Shown here piece by piece: positions 19,001 through 29,386 of a stretch of DNA of 64,000 bases; position 1 is the stretch's first letter, and each line of letters begins with the position of its first letter. The DNA comes from Embleya scabrispora (lineage in GTDB: Bacteria; Actinomycetota; Actinomycetes; Streptomycetales; Streptomycetaceae), in assembly GCF_002024165.1 (NCBI RefSeq), contig NZ_MWQN01000003.1:1-64000 (forward strand), given 5' to 3'. The notes under the pieces are model-generated. The model worked only from the letters and a program-made list of their open reading frames with translations. It was not told the DNA's origin and did no database searches. A program made the translations under genes and the position numbers.

Positions 19001-20004
19001 ATGGACCTCACGCCCGATCAGGCGGCACTCTCGGTAGAGCGTCACAACTGCCCGAACTGTGACGCGCCGGCCGGCAGCGCCTGCCGCACCCGGGCGGGAA
19101 GACCGCCACGAAGCACCACACGCCGCGCTTCGTCCTGGTGCCCGCGCTCCGTGAACACCTGGAAGTCCGGGTGCCCGCCGACCGGTTCCCCGGTCGGGTC
19201 TGGAAGCAGGGCCCCGTGCTCGCGGTCGTGCCCGCTCCCCGGACCGAGCAGCCGGTGAGGATCGGGTATGCCCGGACCTCGACCGCCCGCCAGGAGCTGG
19301 GCAGCCAGCTCGAAGCCCTCCGCCGCGCGGAGTGCCACAAGATTTTCCAGGAGCAGATCAGCACCCGGGTCAAGGTGCGGCCCGAACTGGAAAAGGCGCT
19401 CGCGCTGGCCCACCAGTTCAAGGAGGCCGCACCCCAGACGCCGGTGATCGTCACGGTGCACGAGCTCAAACGACTGGCCAGGAACACGGCAGAGCCGATG
19501 ACACTGTCCGGCGAACTCCAGGCAGGCGGCATCCAACTCGAACTCCTCACCGGGCCGCTCACCGGCATCTACGACCCCCACGGCATGGGCGCAATGTTCT
19601 TCGCGGTGCTCGCGGTCGCCGGCCAGATCGAGCGCAACTACATCCGGGAGAAGACCCTCGAAGGACAGGTCGTCGCCGCGGCCAAGGGCAACCACGGCGG
19701 TCGGCCGAAGGTCATCGACGACGACATGCTCACCTTCGCCATCGCGCTCAAGGACAAGGGCGTCCCCGTCCCCGAGATCGCCAGGAAGCTCACCATCAAG
19801 ACCGGGAAGAACGCGGGCAGGCACCCCTCGGTCGCCTCGCTGTACCGGGCCCTCGCCGAAGCCGAGGACGCCGCGATGGACGACAACCTGCCAACCAAGC
19901 CGAAGCCCGTCCGCATTCGCCGCCCCGACCCGCTGACGTCGGAGGAAGCCGACCTTCGTCAACGCCTCCGAGCCCAGGTACTTCAGGAGACGGAGACCGA
20001 TTAG
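19001..20004 (+). pseudogene. Serine recombinase (Tn3 resolvase) with N-terminal zinc-finger, one frameshift
   Basis: The start is an ATG at 19001 giving MDLTPDQAALSVERHNCPNC, then DAPAGSACRT: a small Cys-rich finger found at the N-terminus of many actinobacterial Tn3 resolvases. Near 19100 the frame shifts by one missing base and continues as HTPRFVLVPALREHLEV to VRIGYARTSTARQELGSQLE. The catalytic Ser is in ARTSTA, near residue 94. The core ends with GQIERNYIREKTLEGQ and is followed by a helix-turn-helix (EIARKLTIKTG; HPSVASLYRAL). It resolves cointegrates of the surrounding transposon. If the gap is real, the downstream GTG/ATG near 19138 could still give a complete catalytic protein of 288 residues lacking only the finger. 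Confidence 0.85.
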
Positions 20005-20056
20005 CCAGCAAGATCATTTTCAGCGCCAACGGCTGTACGCCTACTACTCGACCCCG
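20002..20056 (-). repeat. Right terminal inverted repeat of the Tn3 transposon
   Basis: This reads inward from CTCGACCCCG at 20056, directly followed by the GGATC duplication. It overlaps the last codons of the resolvase gene (stop at 20004). Confidence 0.9.
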
Positions 20057-21177
20057 GGATCGAACCGATCGTCCACGACGGCGTCAAGGCCCTCAGTCGC
20101 GACCGGCTGTTCTGGGTCGAGCAGAACTACCTGCGCGCGTCGACGCTGATCCTGGCCAACGCCCGCCTGGTCGACTTCCACACGCACCTGGCCCTGGTCC
20201 GAGCCTGGGGCGGCGGCGAACTCGCCTCCGCCGACGGGCTGCGGTTCATCACCCCGATCCGCACCCTCAACTCCGGCCCCAACCCCAAGTACTTCGGCGC
20301 CCGCCGGCTCGGCACCACCTTCTACAACTTCCTCTCCGACCAGTTCAGCGGCCTGCACGGCATCCTCATCCCCGGCACCCAACGCGACTCGTTCCACATC
20401 CTCGACGGCCTCATGGAACAGGAGACCTCCCTGCGGCCCACCGAGATCACCTCCGACACCCACGGCGCCTCAGAAATGGTCTTCGGCCTCTTCCGCCTCC
20501 TGGGCTACCAGTTCTCCCCACGCCTGGCGGACGCCGGCAGCGCCACGCTCTACCGCGTCGACCCCACCGCCGACTACGGGCCGCTCAACCCCCTGACCCG
20601 GGAACGGATCAACCTCAAACAGATCACCGCGAACTGGGACGACGTCCTGCGTGTGGCCGGCTCCCTGCACTCCGGCACCATCAAGGCGTCCGAGGTCATG
20701 CGCGACCTCGCCCCCGGCGGCAGACCCACCCCCACCGGCAAGGCCATCATGGAAATCGGCCGGCTCGACCGCAGCGCCTACCTGTCGACGTACTTCGCCG
20801 ACGAGTTGCTGCGTCGCCGGGTCAACACCCAGCTCAACCGGCAGGAATCCCGCCACAACCTCGCCCGCAAGATCTTCCACGGGCAGAAGGGCGAACTCCG
20901 CGCCGCGTACCGGGAAGGTCAGGAGGACGCCCTCGGAGCCCTCGGACTGATGCTCAACATCGTGGTCCTGTGGAACACGGTGTACATGCAGCGGATCATC
21001 GAGGAGATGCGGGCCGAGGGACACCACGTCCGCGACGAGGACATCGCCCGTCTCACACCCTTGAAATTCGCACATGTGAACTTCCACGGCCGCTACAGCT
21101 TCGCCCTGCCCGCCGAGGTCGAGGGCGGGCAACTGCGCGCCACCCGCAAGCCCGCGGACACCACCGCCACGATCTAG
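20057..21177 (+). pseudogene. tnpA: Tn3-family TnpA, C-terminal part after the inserted transposon
   Basis: This continues the interrupted gene at 9388-11139. The target duplication is followed by IEPIVHDGVKALSRDRLFWV, then the DDE domain: TSDTHGASEMVFGLFRLLGY (Asp), NWDDVLRVAGSL (Asp) and REGQEDALGALGLMLNIVVL (Glu). It ends normally (ATRKPADTTATI). The protein differs clearly from the inner TnpA, so the two transposons are not copies of each other. It is non-functional because of the insertion and the missing N-terminus. Confidence 0.9.
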
Positions 21178-21449
21178 GACGAACCGTCCGGCTCGCCCGC
21201 GCGGCGGGCGAGCCGGTAACGGACCTTCTCGTGCGACAGGCCCGCCAGTTCGCCGATCTGACGCAACCCCCAGCCCTCCGCCTTCGCCGCAGCCATAGCG
21301 CCGTCCAAAGCCGCGTCCGTCACCTCGCCCAGGGCCCGCCGCAACTCGACGACCAACCGCAACCGGATCGCGGGTGCCAGATCATCCAGACCGGCACAGA
21401 ACCGCGCCACGTCCGCCTTCAGGAAACCGACCGTCGGGTCATCGCTCAT
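21174..21449 (-). CDS. Small helix-turn-helix protein convergent to the outer tnpA
   Basis: This 91-residue protein (MSDDPTVGFLKADVARFCAG) has a C-terminal HTH-like segment WGLRQIGELAGLSHEKVRYR, resembling sigma-factor region 4 or RHH/HTH accessory proteins. The first helices form a small all-alpha domain. It overlaps the tnpA stop on the opposite strand by four bases, so it probably belonged to the outer transposon. A GTG-type longer start to 21500 exists but gives an unlikely N-terminus. A GTCAAA/TTTGAC palindrome at 21481-21495 lies just upstream and could be its operator. Confidence 0.6.
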   Translation of the reverse strand: MSDDPTVGFLKADVARFCAGLDDLAPAIRLRLVVELRRALGEVTDAALDGAMAAAKAEGWGLRQIGELAGLSHEKVRYRLARRAGEPDGSS

Positions 21450-21615
21450 CCACCCACCCTGACGGGCCGATTCACTCCGCGTCAAAAAGTTTGACACCAA
21501 CGCCGGTTTTCCGTTCCATTCCTACCGGGATCCCTCGACCTGGGCCATGTCGGGGCCGATCGCGGTCACCCACGCCACCGCCACCACCCCCGCCCGGTCG
21601 TTTCGCCCCGATTCG

Positions 21616-22995
21616 GGGACTGTAAAACTAACGGTGGAACTTGATCATGAAAGTGACGCCGAGATATGACTGACGTGATGTCAGAGCCTGTGCAGGACAG
21701 CCCGGTTGAGGGAGCTGCGGATGACGCTGTGGACGGCCGGTTGATCGACGAGCTGGTGGGGCGGGCTCGTGCCCAGGGCCTGGATCTGGTGGGTGAGGGT
21801 GGGCTGTTGCAGCAGCTGACCAAGCGGATCCTGGAGTCCGCTCTCGAGGGTGAGATCACCGATCACCTCGGGTATGAGAAGCACGATCCGGCCGGGGACA
21901 ACAGCGGGAACTCGCGCAACGGCACCCGCGCGAAGACGGTGTTGACCGATGTGGGCCCGGTGGAGATATCGGTGCCGCGGGACCGCGACGGGTCGTTCGA
22001 GCCGAGGATCGTCCGCAAGCGGCAGCGGCGTCTGTCGGGGGTGGACGAGATGGTGATCTCGCTGTCCGCGAAGGGCCTGACCACCGGCGAGGTCCGGGCC
22101 CACCTGGCCGAGGTCTACGGGGCCGACGTGTCGCGGCAGACGATCTCCACGATCACCGACAAGGTCCTCGACGGGATGGCCGAGTGGCAGAACCGGCCGC
22201 TCGACCGCGTCTACCCGGTCGTGTTCGTGGACTGCATCAACGTGAAGGTGCGGGACGGCAAGGTCGCCAACCGTCCGATCTACGTTGCGTTGGCGGTCAC
22301 GGCCGAGGGACACCGGGACATCCTGGGGCTGTGGGCCGGCGACGGCGCCGAGGGCGCCAAGTTCTGGCTCCACGTGCTGACCGAGATCAGGAACCGCGGC
22401 GTCGAGGACGTGCTGATGCTGGTCTGTGACGGCCTTCGTGGCCTGCCCGACAGCGTCGAGGCCGTCTGGCCGAGGACGGTCGTGCAGACGTGTGTGGTGC
22501 ATCTGCTGCGGAACAGCTTCCGCTATGCCGGACGGCAGGACTGGGACAAGATCGCCAAAGCCCTCAAGCCGGTCTACCAGGCGCCGACGGAGGAGGCCGC
22601 GCTGGAGCGGTTCGTCGAGTTCTGCGACGCGTGGGGGAAGAAGTATCCGGCGATCGTGCGGTTGTGGGAGAACGCCTGGTCGGAGTTCGTGCCGTTTCTC
22701 AACTTCGACACCGAGATCCGCACGGTGATCTGCTCGACCAACGCGATCGAGTCGGTCAACGCGCGGATCCGGCGGGCGGTCAAGGCCCGCGGGCACTTCC
22801 CCAACGAGCAGGCCGCCCTCAAGTGCGTCTACATGGCGATCATGTCCCTCGACCCCACCGGCAAGGGCCGCAAACGCTGGACATGCGCTGGAAAGCCGCC
22901 CTGAACGCCTTCGACATCGCCTTCGACGGACGACTGTCCACCGCACGCAACTGACCACTACACCAACCCCGTTACACCGTTTGTTTTACAGACCC
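21616..22995 (+). mobile_element. IS256-family insertion sequence
   Basis: The 1.38-kb element starts GGGACTGTAAAACTAACGG and ends with the inverted counterpart CACCGTTTGTTTTACAGACC (the last C lies just outside this quote). It encodes one transposase. The eight flanking bases on each side do not match, so it has no visible target duplication and may have suffered rearrangement. Confidence 0.8.
21666..22954 (+). pseudogene. IS256-family (mutator-type) transposase, frameshift near the C-terminus
   Basis: A DDE transposase of about 428 residues after repair. N-terminal LLQQLTKRILESALEGEIT and DHLGYEKHDPAGDNSGNSRN are hallmark IS256 sequences. Catalytic residues lie in VFVDCINVKVRDGK (D), LMLVCDGLRGLP (D) and STNAIESVNARIRR (E). 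Near 22880 a base is missing (TGGACATGCGC where TGGACCATGCGC is expected), so the frame stops at 22904 with CAGKPP. The normal tail (MRWKAALNAFDIAFDGRL) is out of frame and ends at 22954. Catalytic residues are all before the lesion. Confidence 0.85.
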
Positions 22996-23070
22996 GTATT
23001 TACTGACGTTTCCGGGTCTGATTGACGGTGTGTCAAATGTGGGCATGCCTGCTGTATGGGGAGCTCGGGG

Positions 23071-24085
23071 ATGACTCCGGTGGAGCGGGAGCGCCGGGAG
23101 AGGTTGCGGTTGCGGGCGGTGGGTTAGTTCGCGGAGGGTGTGTCGCAGGCGGAGGTGGCGCGTCGGTCGGGTGTGTCGCCGCAGGCGGTGTCGGTGTGGC
23201 ATCGCGCGTGGGTGGACGGCGGGACGGACGCTTGGCGCTCGGCTGGCCCGCCCGGCACGCGACGGCGTCTGTCGGACGAGGGTTTCGCCGAGGTGGCGGC
23301 GGTGTTGGAGGCCGGGCCGGAGGCCGCGGGTTTCACCGGGCAGGTCTGGACGCTCGCGCGGGTCGGGCGGGTGATCACGCGGGTCACCGGGGTGGTGTAT
23401 GCGTCGCCGTCGAGTGTGTGGCGGCTGTTGCGAGCGCACGGCTGGTCGCGGCAGCGGTCGGCCCGGCGTGCGGTGGAGCGGGACGAGGAGGCGGTGACGA
23501 CCTGGAGGAGCACGGTGTGGCCCCGGGTAGAACCACCGCGGAGCGCACGGGTGCGGTGATCGTGTTCGCGGACGAGACCGCGCTGTCCCTGTTGCCTCCG
23601 GTCCGCGCGACGTGGGCGCCGCGGGACAGAGCCCGACGTTGCGGGTGCGGATGGGGAAACGGCCGAAGACCTCGCTGGTCGGCTGGTGCTGTTACCCACC
23701 GGACGGGCTACCGAGGTTCCTGTATCGCATGGTGCCGGGCTCGGTCACCGACCGGGACCTGATCCGGCAACTCCCGGATATACACCGGACGTTCGATCAC
23801 CCGATCGTTCTGGTATAGGACAACCCGGACAGTCGTCGCAGCCGGCGGATGTGCGCGTTCGTCGAACGCGTCGACTGGCTGACCCTGGTCTTCCTGCCCC
23901 CGTATTCTCCCGACCTCAACCCGGTCGAGGGCGGTTGGGCGCACCTCAAAAGCGGTCCTCTGGCCAACCTCGGTGCCCGCACCCTCGACGAACTCGTCTC
24001 CGTCGCCCGCCAATGCCTGTGGGACATCCAACATCGCCCCGCACTCCTCACCGGCTTTCTTGCCGCAACCGCCCTGACGCGATGA
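23071..24085 (+). pseudogene. IS630-family transposase, decayed
   Basis: Fragments in three frames give an N-terminal HTH (VSQAEVARRSGVSPQAVSVW), LRAHGWSRQRSARRAVERDE, the first catalytic Asp in GAVIVFADETALS, the second next to a stop codon in HPIVLV-stop-DNPDS (TGG changed to TAG), and the Glu in PPYSPDLNPVEGGWAHLK. A second in-frame TAG is at 23125. Frame changes near 23520 and 23625 each fit one lost base. With two nonsense codons and two frameshifts this is genuine decay. Confidence 0.85.
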
Positions 24086-24254
24086 CCACCAACAACCGGA
24101 TCCGCAAAGCTCAGTAGCCGCTGTTGGGCAAGCCACGACAGCAGTTCGGTTACCCCGTGTCCCGCAATCAACCGAACAAAGCCCAGCTCAACAAGGAGAA
24201 ACCGAAACCCGAACCGCTGCCGGCAACCCACCGACACCAACCCGCACACTCACA

Positions 24255-24871
24255 CCGGTCTCGGCGTCGGTCGGCACGGTCGCGTGGCGGTGGCGCGCTC
24301 GAGCGCGAAGTCGTCCACGCCCAGGATCTGCGGAAACCGCGGCGGGGGCAGCGGGATTGCTGCCGGGACCCGCAGGGCGGTGCGCCGCGACAGCCCCGCT
24401 CCGAGCGCCTTCAGCGTCCGTGCGCCTGCGCGGCCTGCGAGTTCCCGCACCACGGCACGGACTTGGGTGAGCAGCCGCATCGTCCGCCGCTGGTAGCCCT
24501 CCAACACGCCGGGTATCTGCTCACGGAATGCGATGCGAAGGCAAGCCGACGTGGGGCAGACAAGGCGACGGAGCCGGGCGACCATGACCACCCGCCGGCC
24601 GTCGACGTGCACATCGGTCACCGTGCGTTCATGAAAGGCGTGCACTCGACCGGTCCGACTGCCGCAATCCGGGCAATCCACCGGACCGCCGGGCGTCCGG
24701 GTGCTCCCTCGGATGACCTCGCCCCCGTCCGCAACCTTCTCGACCACCAGCGGCGCAAGACCTGAAAACACCACGCCCACAAGCTCGTTCGCACTCAGCA
24801 CTCGAACATGATCACGGAACCACACTTCGCTACCACCGGATGTGAGGCAGAGCCGTTCGATTCACAGACCC
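24255..24871 (-). pseudogene. ISL3-family element copy 1, truncated (first third of the transposase)
   Basis: The minus-strand frame from 24825 (MWFRDHVRVLSANELVGVVF) is almost identical to the second copy at 32401. It includes the zinc-ribbon CPDCGSRTGRVHAF with downstream CPTSACLRIAF, and stops being homologous at 24255. The outer end contains GGCAGAGCC and then the same flank as copy 2. It carries the same one-base deletion in the DDFALER region (24292-24296) as copy 2. It is inverted relative to copy 2, and the two bracket 7.5 kb. Confidence 0.85.
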
Positions 24872-25015
24872 CGTGTTCTTGACGGGCGGCGCCATAGTGC
24901 ATCGACATCGACGGGTGGGCGAGGTGGCGGGCGCGTCCGGCGGGAGGGAGCAGCGCGGTGGTCGTCGGGGAACACCGCCGTCGAGCGTCTCGCCATCCTG
25001 ACGAGGCTCGCCCTG

Positions 25016-25213
25016 CTACGGGAGCCGCGCCTCGGTGGTCGCGTTTTCGATGGTCAGCCAGTCGTGCTGATGCGTGATCGTGAAGTCGTGGTCGTTGTTG
25101 CGGGCGATGGGCAGGGGGATGCCGGGGTCGATGTCCGCCCGGGCCGTGCCGGCGCCGGAGATCGCCGTGAGCGCGGCCAGGGCGACAGCGGCGGCGATTG
25201 TTTGCCTGCGCAT
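25016..25213 (-). CDS. Small secreted peptide, 65 residues
   Basis: The frame begins with ATG at 25213, directly downstream of a strong GGGAGAAAGC ribosome site. A Sec signal peptide (MRRQTIAAAVALAALTAISG) ends in the cleavage motif ARA before DIDP, leaving a mature peptide of about 39 residues containing NNDHDFTITHQHDWLTIENA. No family was recognised. The two aromatic-His stretches suggest a single beta-hairpin or metal-binding patch, which is speculation. It is convergent to nothing and divergent from the EEP-domain gene at 25412. Confidence 0.65.
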   Translation of the reverse strand: MRRQTIAAAVALAALTAISGAGTARADIDPGIPLPIARNNDHDFTITHQHDWLTIENATTEARLP

Positions 25214-25411
25214 GCTTTCTCCCGTGTTCGTGGTGAGATCCCGAAGCACGATCACACCCGACACCAACCGTCGACCGACCGCATTGATCCGATCGTGGGC
25301 CGGGTCCCCCTGCCCTCCGGCCCGGAGAACCGAACGCTCAGGTTCCGATGACGGCAACCGCCCGAAGTGTGCGCCCAACGCGTCGCGCCGTCCGTGACGT
25401 AGGTTCGCACG

Positions 25412-26221
25412 ATGCGCATCATCTCGATCAATGCCTGGGGCGGCGCGAGGTACGGCGTCCTCGGTCCCTGGCTCGAAACCTGCCGGGCCGATGTCCTGTG
25501 TGTGCAGGAAGTGACCCACACGCCGGGACTCGGCGGTTGGACGCGATACGACGACGCGGAACGGTCGCTGCCCCAACGCGCGGACCTGTTGGCCGACATC
25601 CGGGCGAGGCTGCCCCGGCACCACGGACTCCACGTCGCCGGTGACTCCGGGCCCGTCCACGACGAGGATCGTCGGCGCCACCGACAGGACTTCGGCGTGG
25701 CGACGTTCGTTCACGACGGGTCGGCAATCATCGGCGTGCGTTCGGCCTTCCTGCACGGCGACTACACCGAACACCGGGACGAATGGCCCGCGGGCGACCG
25801 GCCCCGAGCGGCCCTGGCCGTACGCCTCTTCGACCGCGCGGCCCGACGCCACGTCACCGTCGTCAACGTGCACGGCCTGCGCGACCCGCAGGGCAAGGGC
25901 GATACCGAAGCCCGCCGCGCCCAGGCCCACCGCCTGGCACGGTTGGTGACCGACACCCGCCGACCCGCAGACCTCACCGTGGTCGCGGGCGACTTCAACG
26001 TGCTGCCCGACAGCGAAACCCACCGGATCCTGGCCGACCTGGGACTGACCGACCTGGTCGGCCGATCCGACACCAGAACCTCCCACTACGCCAAGGCCTG
26101 CCGGCACGTGAGCTACCTGCTGGTGTCCGACCCCGACGCCGTGACGCGCTTCGAAGTCCAGACCACACCCGAGGTGTCCGACCACCGCGCGTTGTTGCTC
26201 GAACTCCGAAGCGCTCAATAG
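25412..26221 (+). CDS. Endonuclease/exonuclease/phosphatase-family hydrolase
   Basis: This 269-residue EEP-fold protein starts MRIISINAWGGARYG. Family landmarks are the metal-binding Asn in SINAW, Glu in CVQEVTHT, the VVNVHGL stretch, VVAGDFNVLPDS (Asp and Asn) and the terminal SDHRALLLEL (Asp-His). It has no signal peptide. It most resembles the EEP hydrolases that cleave phosphodiesters or phosphomonoesters, including nucleases; the substrate is unknown. The gene lies between a small secreted peptide and a secreted beta-helix protein, convergent with the latter. Confidence 0.85.
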   Translation: MRIISINAWGGARYGVLGPWLETCRADVLCVQEVTHTPGLGGWTRYDDAERSLPQRADLLADIRARLPRHHGLHVAGDSGPVHDEDRRRHRQDFGVATFVHDGSAIIGVRSAFLHGDYTEHRDEWPAGDRPRAALAVRLFDRAARRHVTVVNVHGLRDPQGKGDTEARRAQAHRLARLVTDTRRPADLTVVAGDFNVLPDSETHRILADLGLTDLVGRSDTRTSHYAKACRHVSYLLVSDPDAVTRFEVQTTPEVSDHRALLLELRSAQ

Positions 26222-26287
26222 GGCCCTCGGCCGGTCGCGGTGCCGGGTCGTATCCGGCGGGGTTCGGTCGGATACGGCCGTCTCGGC

Positions 26288-27775
26288 TCAACGCGACTGG
26301 TCCGCGCCGATGTTGGGTGGGTCCGGAATCGGATTCCCGAAGTAGTCGTGCGTGGTTCCGTCGCCGCCCGCCTTCACGGAACCGGTCCCGCGCGCGGGTG
26401 AACCGCTCTTCAGGCGGACATCGTCCGGGGCGGCCGGTTCGGCGGACACGAGCAGCGGATCGGCGCGGACACCCGCGGCATCGCGAGGCTGATCGGTGCG
26501 CCAGTACAGGTTGTTGCGGTAGGTGTTCACGGTGTCGCGAATGGGGGAGCCCGCCTGGCCGGTCGCGCCGACGAACACGTTGTCCTCGAAGGTGACCCCG
26601 GTGGAGCCGTTGCCCGAGACGAGCGCGGTGCCGGAGTACTTGGTGACGATGGTGTTGCGATAGACGCGCGTATCGGTGGCGGAGCGGCACACCACGGAGA
26701 CGACGCCGTAGGGCGTGGCCATGTTCCGGTCGTTGACACTGATGTTGTCGTGGACACGATTGCCGTCGCTCGTCATGCCTTTGGCGTTGCAAACGAGCAG
26801 AAATCCGCCCTCGTTGTCATGGCTGTAGTTGTACCGGTAGACGTTGCGGTTGTTGCCGCCGTCGATGTCGTACGCCATGGAGTCATTTGTGCCATGGCCC
26901 CCCGTGACCTCGTTGTACTGATACAGCACGTCGTCCGAATCCCAGGCCCAGATACCGGCGTTGTATCCGGTCGAGCGCATGTTGAACCCGTCGACATAGT
27001 TGCCTTCGACGAGGGCGCCACGCGCCTTCTGGACGACGATGCCGTCGCCCCCTGCGTCGTACACCTTGTTGTGAGTGAACTCGATTCCGGTGGACTGCAT
27101 TTGCTCTGCCCCCGACTTGCGTTCCCAAGTGGAGGAGGTGGCGATGCCGGTGCGGTCGACGTGGCGGACGGTGGAGCCGCTGACGCGGAGGTGGTCGAAC
27201 CGGGTGGCCGTCGTGGACCCTTTCACGGCGAAGAGGATCCCCCCGCTCGGATCCGGGTCCTTGAAGTCGGCGCCGTTGACGTCGTGGACGTCTACGTCCT
27301 CGACGACGAAGTGATGGGCGACGCCGTAGTCGGTGAGTTCGACGTACAGGCCCGCGCGGCGGTCGGTGGTGGTGACGGGGCCGGTGTTGGAAAGGTCGAG
27401 GTTGCGGATCTCCCACTGTTCGGTGTCGATGAGCAGGAGTGCGGCGCGGGCACCCCCGCCCTCGATGTGCGGCTTGCTCTCGCTTTCGTCCCCGTAGGCA
27501 TCGATCCGGACGGGCTCCCCGTCCGCTCCCTTTCCCTGTGGCGCGAGCACGCCTTCGCACTTCGTACCGCGCTTGAGGAGCAGACGTTCGCCGGGAGCGT
27601 AGGTGTGGGTGCCGGCCCGGGCGAGGCTGCGCCAGGGGGCGTCGGATGAGGTGCCGGTCGCGGTGTCGTCACCGCCCTGGCAGTCGAGGTAGTAGGTGGT
27701 GGCGTCGGCGGCGGTTGCCACGGGGGAGGCGGCCGTGGTCAGGGCGATGGCCAGCAGGAGGGCACGCAAGGACAT
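26288..27775 (-). CDS. Secreted right-handed beta-helix protein
   Basis: This 495-residue protein has a signal peptide (MSLRALLLAIALTTAASPVA, cleavage after ATA). The body has short repeats with Asn ladders such as FTHNKVYDAGGDGIVV, VEGNYVDGFNM, NRVHDNISVNDRNM, YRNTIVTKYSG and FEDNVFVG, typical of parallel beta-helix domains of pectate lyases, other polysaccharide lyases and hydrolases. The N-terminal YYLDCQGGDDTATGTSSDAP resembles the DUF1565-type entry. The protein is probably extracellular and acts on a polysaccharide. No catalytic triad was assigned. Confidence 0.85.
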   Translation of the reverse strand: MSLRALLLAIALTTAASPVATAADATTYYLDCQGGDDTATGTSSDAPWRSLARAGTHTYAPGERLLLKRGTKCEGVLAPQGKGADGEPVRIDAYGDESESKPHIEGGGARAALLLIDTEQWEIRNLDLSNTGPVTTTDRRAGLYVELTDYGVAHHFVVEDVDVHDVNGADFKDPDPSGGILFAVKGSTTATRFDHLRVSGSTVRHVDRTGIATSSTWERKSGAEQMQSTGIEFTHNKVYDAGGDGIVVQKARGALVEGNYVDGFNMRSTGYNAGIWAWDSDDVLYQYNEVTGGHGTNDSMAYDIDGGNNRNVYRYNYSHDNEGGFLLVCNAKGMTSDGNRVHDNISVNDRNMATPYGVVSVVCRSATDTRVYRNTIVTKYSGTALVSGNGSTGVTFEDNVFVGATGQAGSPIRDTVNTYRNNLYWRTDQPRDAAGVRADPLLVSAEPAAPDDVRLKSGSPARGTGSVKAGGDGTTHDYFGNPIPDPPNIGADQSR

Positions 27776-28353
27776 GGCCCGGAACCTAGCGTCGGGGTCG
27801 TCTCACGGCCGGCGGACACGCCGGACGATACTTCCATCCGGTTGTGTGGCGCCTGCATCGGAACTCCGACAATCCGGGGATACCGCCCACACCTGACGTG
27901 CCGTCACCTCGTCCCGCGTGCCGAACGGGCCGTGGCGGGCCGCGCGATGGTGTCGGGGCGCTCAGGCGCGCGGTGAGCGCGCCTTGCGCCCCTGTTGCTC
28001 CGTTCGTGTGTCGCGGTGGAGGCATCCGAGCGGCGGTGGAGGTGATGGTCGCCCGGGGCGATGACGGGACGATCACATGTGGTGGGACCAGCGGTGTGCG
28101 TGTGGGTGAAAAACAGCCCGAGGGGAGGGCGTACACCGCGCGGATGCGCCCCGTATCCGCCGGTGTGCGCGGTCCTTTGCCTCCCTTGTTCCCCCACGCG
28201 CTCTCAACTCGATGGTTGTCGTGCTTGTAGCTTCTGGAGCGGTAGGAGTCCGCGTCGCCCGTCGGGTGGGTGCCTGCGGTCGGCCGCAGTACGTGGGAAT
28301 TCCTTCCTGGACGGCCGGCTTCGCAGTTCCGCCTCTTCTCCGGGAGGTTCGCC
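27776..28353. other. Divergent promoter region, no gene
   Basis: About 580 bases separate the beta-helix gene from the secreted HH-motif gene. Reading frames here do not look protein-like. It should hold both promoters; none was identified with confidence. Confidence 0.4.
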
Positions 28354-29311
28354 ATGAGGATGTTTCCCCACGTGTCCGTTGTCGCCGAGCTCACCGTCGT
28401 CGCGGGGAACGGTCATCGCGACACCCGCGCGCGCCGACGTCCCACAGCGGATGCGGGACGCGCCCCGTCCCGGCGGACGTCGACCCGAATCGTGCGAGCC
28501 AGGGGCCCGGCCTCGTGTCACCGCGATGCGCGAAACGACGGGAACGGTCGACCCGCGCACCCCGTACGGCCGGACGAACCCTTTCACTGTGCCCCGGTAC
28601 GAAGCACATCCGGGTGACAACGCTCCGTCGACGAACACGCGGGAGGCGATGGCCGTGGAGAGATGGAACCTGGAGAACATCGCACGGATGGGGCAGCCCT
28701 ATTCCGTCCTTGACCGGGGCACCGTACAGGGCCACGGGGGGCTGGCCATGACGTACCACCATGTCGTGCCCTACAACGTCCTGCGCAAGCTGTGGAACGA
28801 CTCCCTGGAGACACCGGCCGACATGCAGTCGTTCATGGGACGGCTCGCCGAGCACGTGACCCTCTACGCGAGCATGCGCACGCAGCACGGAGGGCGCCTC
28901 CACCCCGACGATGTCGGGGCGGCGGGAGCGCTCGCGACGCTGATCGCCGGCGGCGCCGTGGTGCACGACAAGAGCGCCCGCCGGCCCGGTGGCTTCGATG
29001 ATCTGGTGACGATCTACCAGTGGTTGCCGGGCAACCTGTTCATCGGCCCGACGGAGCGTGCCGACGATCCGCACGAGAGGTTCGAGAGCGGAGCACGTCC
29101 GGTACTCCACGTCGACGACGGGGACGGCGACGCACGCTTCGAGCATCTGCAGCATGCCTACGCGTCGGTCCAAAACGCGCGACTCGCCGCGTGGCAGGCA
29201 CTCGAGGCGACGCAACCCTATGTCGCTCCCGCGCCGTTTCGCGACGGCGATTGGGTCTGGGACCAGACTCTCGACGGTCCCCGGATCGTGGCCGACCCAC
29301 CGGCACGGTAA
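28354..29311 (+). CDS. Exported protein with YHHVVPYN motif, possible nuclease-like toxin (frameshift near 28400)
   Basis: The ATG at 28354 follows GGGAGG at ideal distance and begins MRMFPHVSVVAELTVVAG. If one extra base near 28400 is skipped, this joins TVIATPARADVPQRM, making a signal peptide with an ARA cleavage site. The main domain, in the frame to 29311, contains AMTYHHVVPYNVLRKLWND, FDDLVTIYQWLPGNLFIGP and RADDPHERFESGA. Paired His before a conserved Pro-Tyr-Asn recalls HNH-like or polymorphic-toxin nucleases, but I do not recognise a named family. It heads a run of four genes in one direction that includes lectin-like proteins. Confidence 0.6.
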
Positions 29312-29386
29312 GGACGCGGAACCCCCGACGTGCCGCCTCTGCGAGCAACGAGTCGAAACCCACGATCGAGAAAGCGGGACCATTCC

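Larger units (their letters stand above)
11140..20056 (+). mobile_element. Complete Tn3-family transposon with protease-NTPase cargo, 8.9 kb
   Basis: Both ends start CGGGGTCGAGTAGTAGGCGT in inverted orientation, with similarity running about 55 bases. GGATC occurs directly outside each end (11135-11139 and 20057-20061), the 5-bp duplication made by Tn3 enzymes. Inside, all on the plus strand, are tnpA (11271-14474), a trypco2 gene, a trypsin-NTPase-TPR gene and a serine resolvase (19001-20004). It interrupts a second, different Tn3-type tnpA, so two transposons are nested. The boundaries are supported by end, duplication and restored target frame together. Confidence 0.93.
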
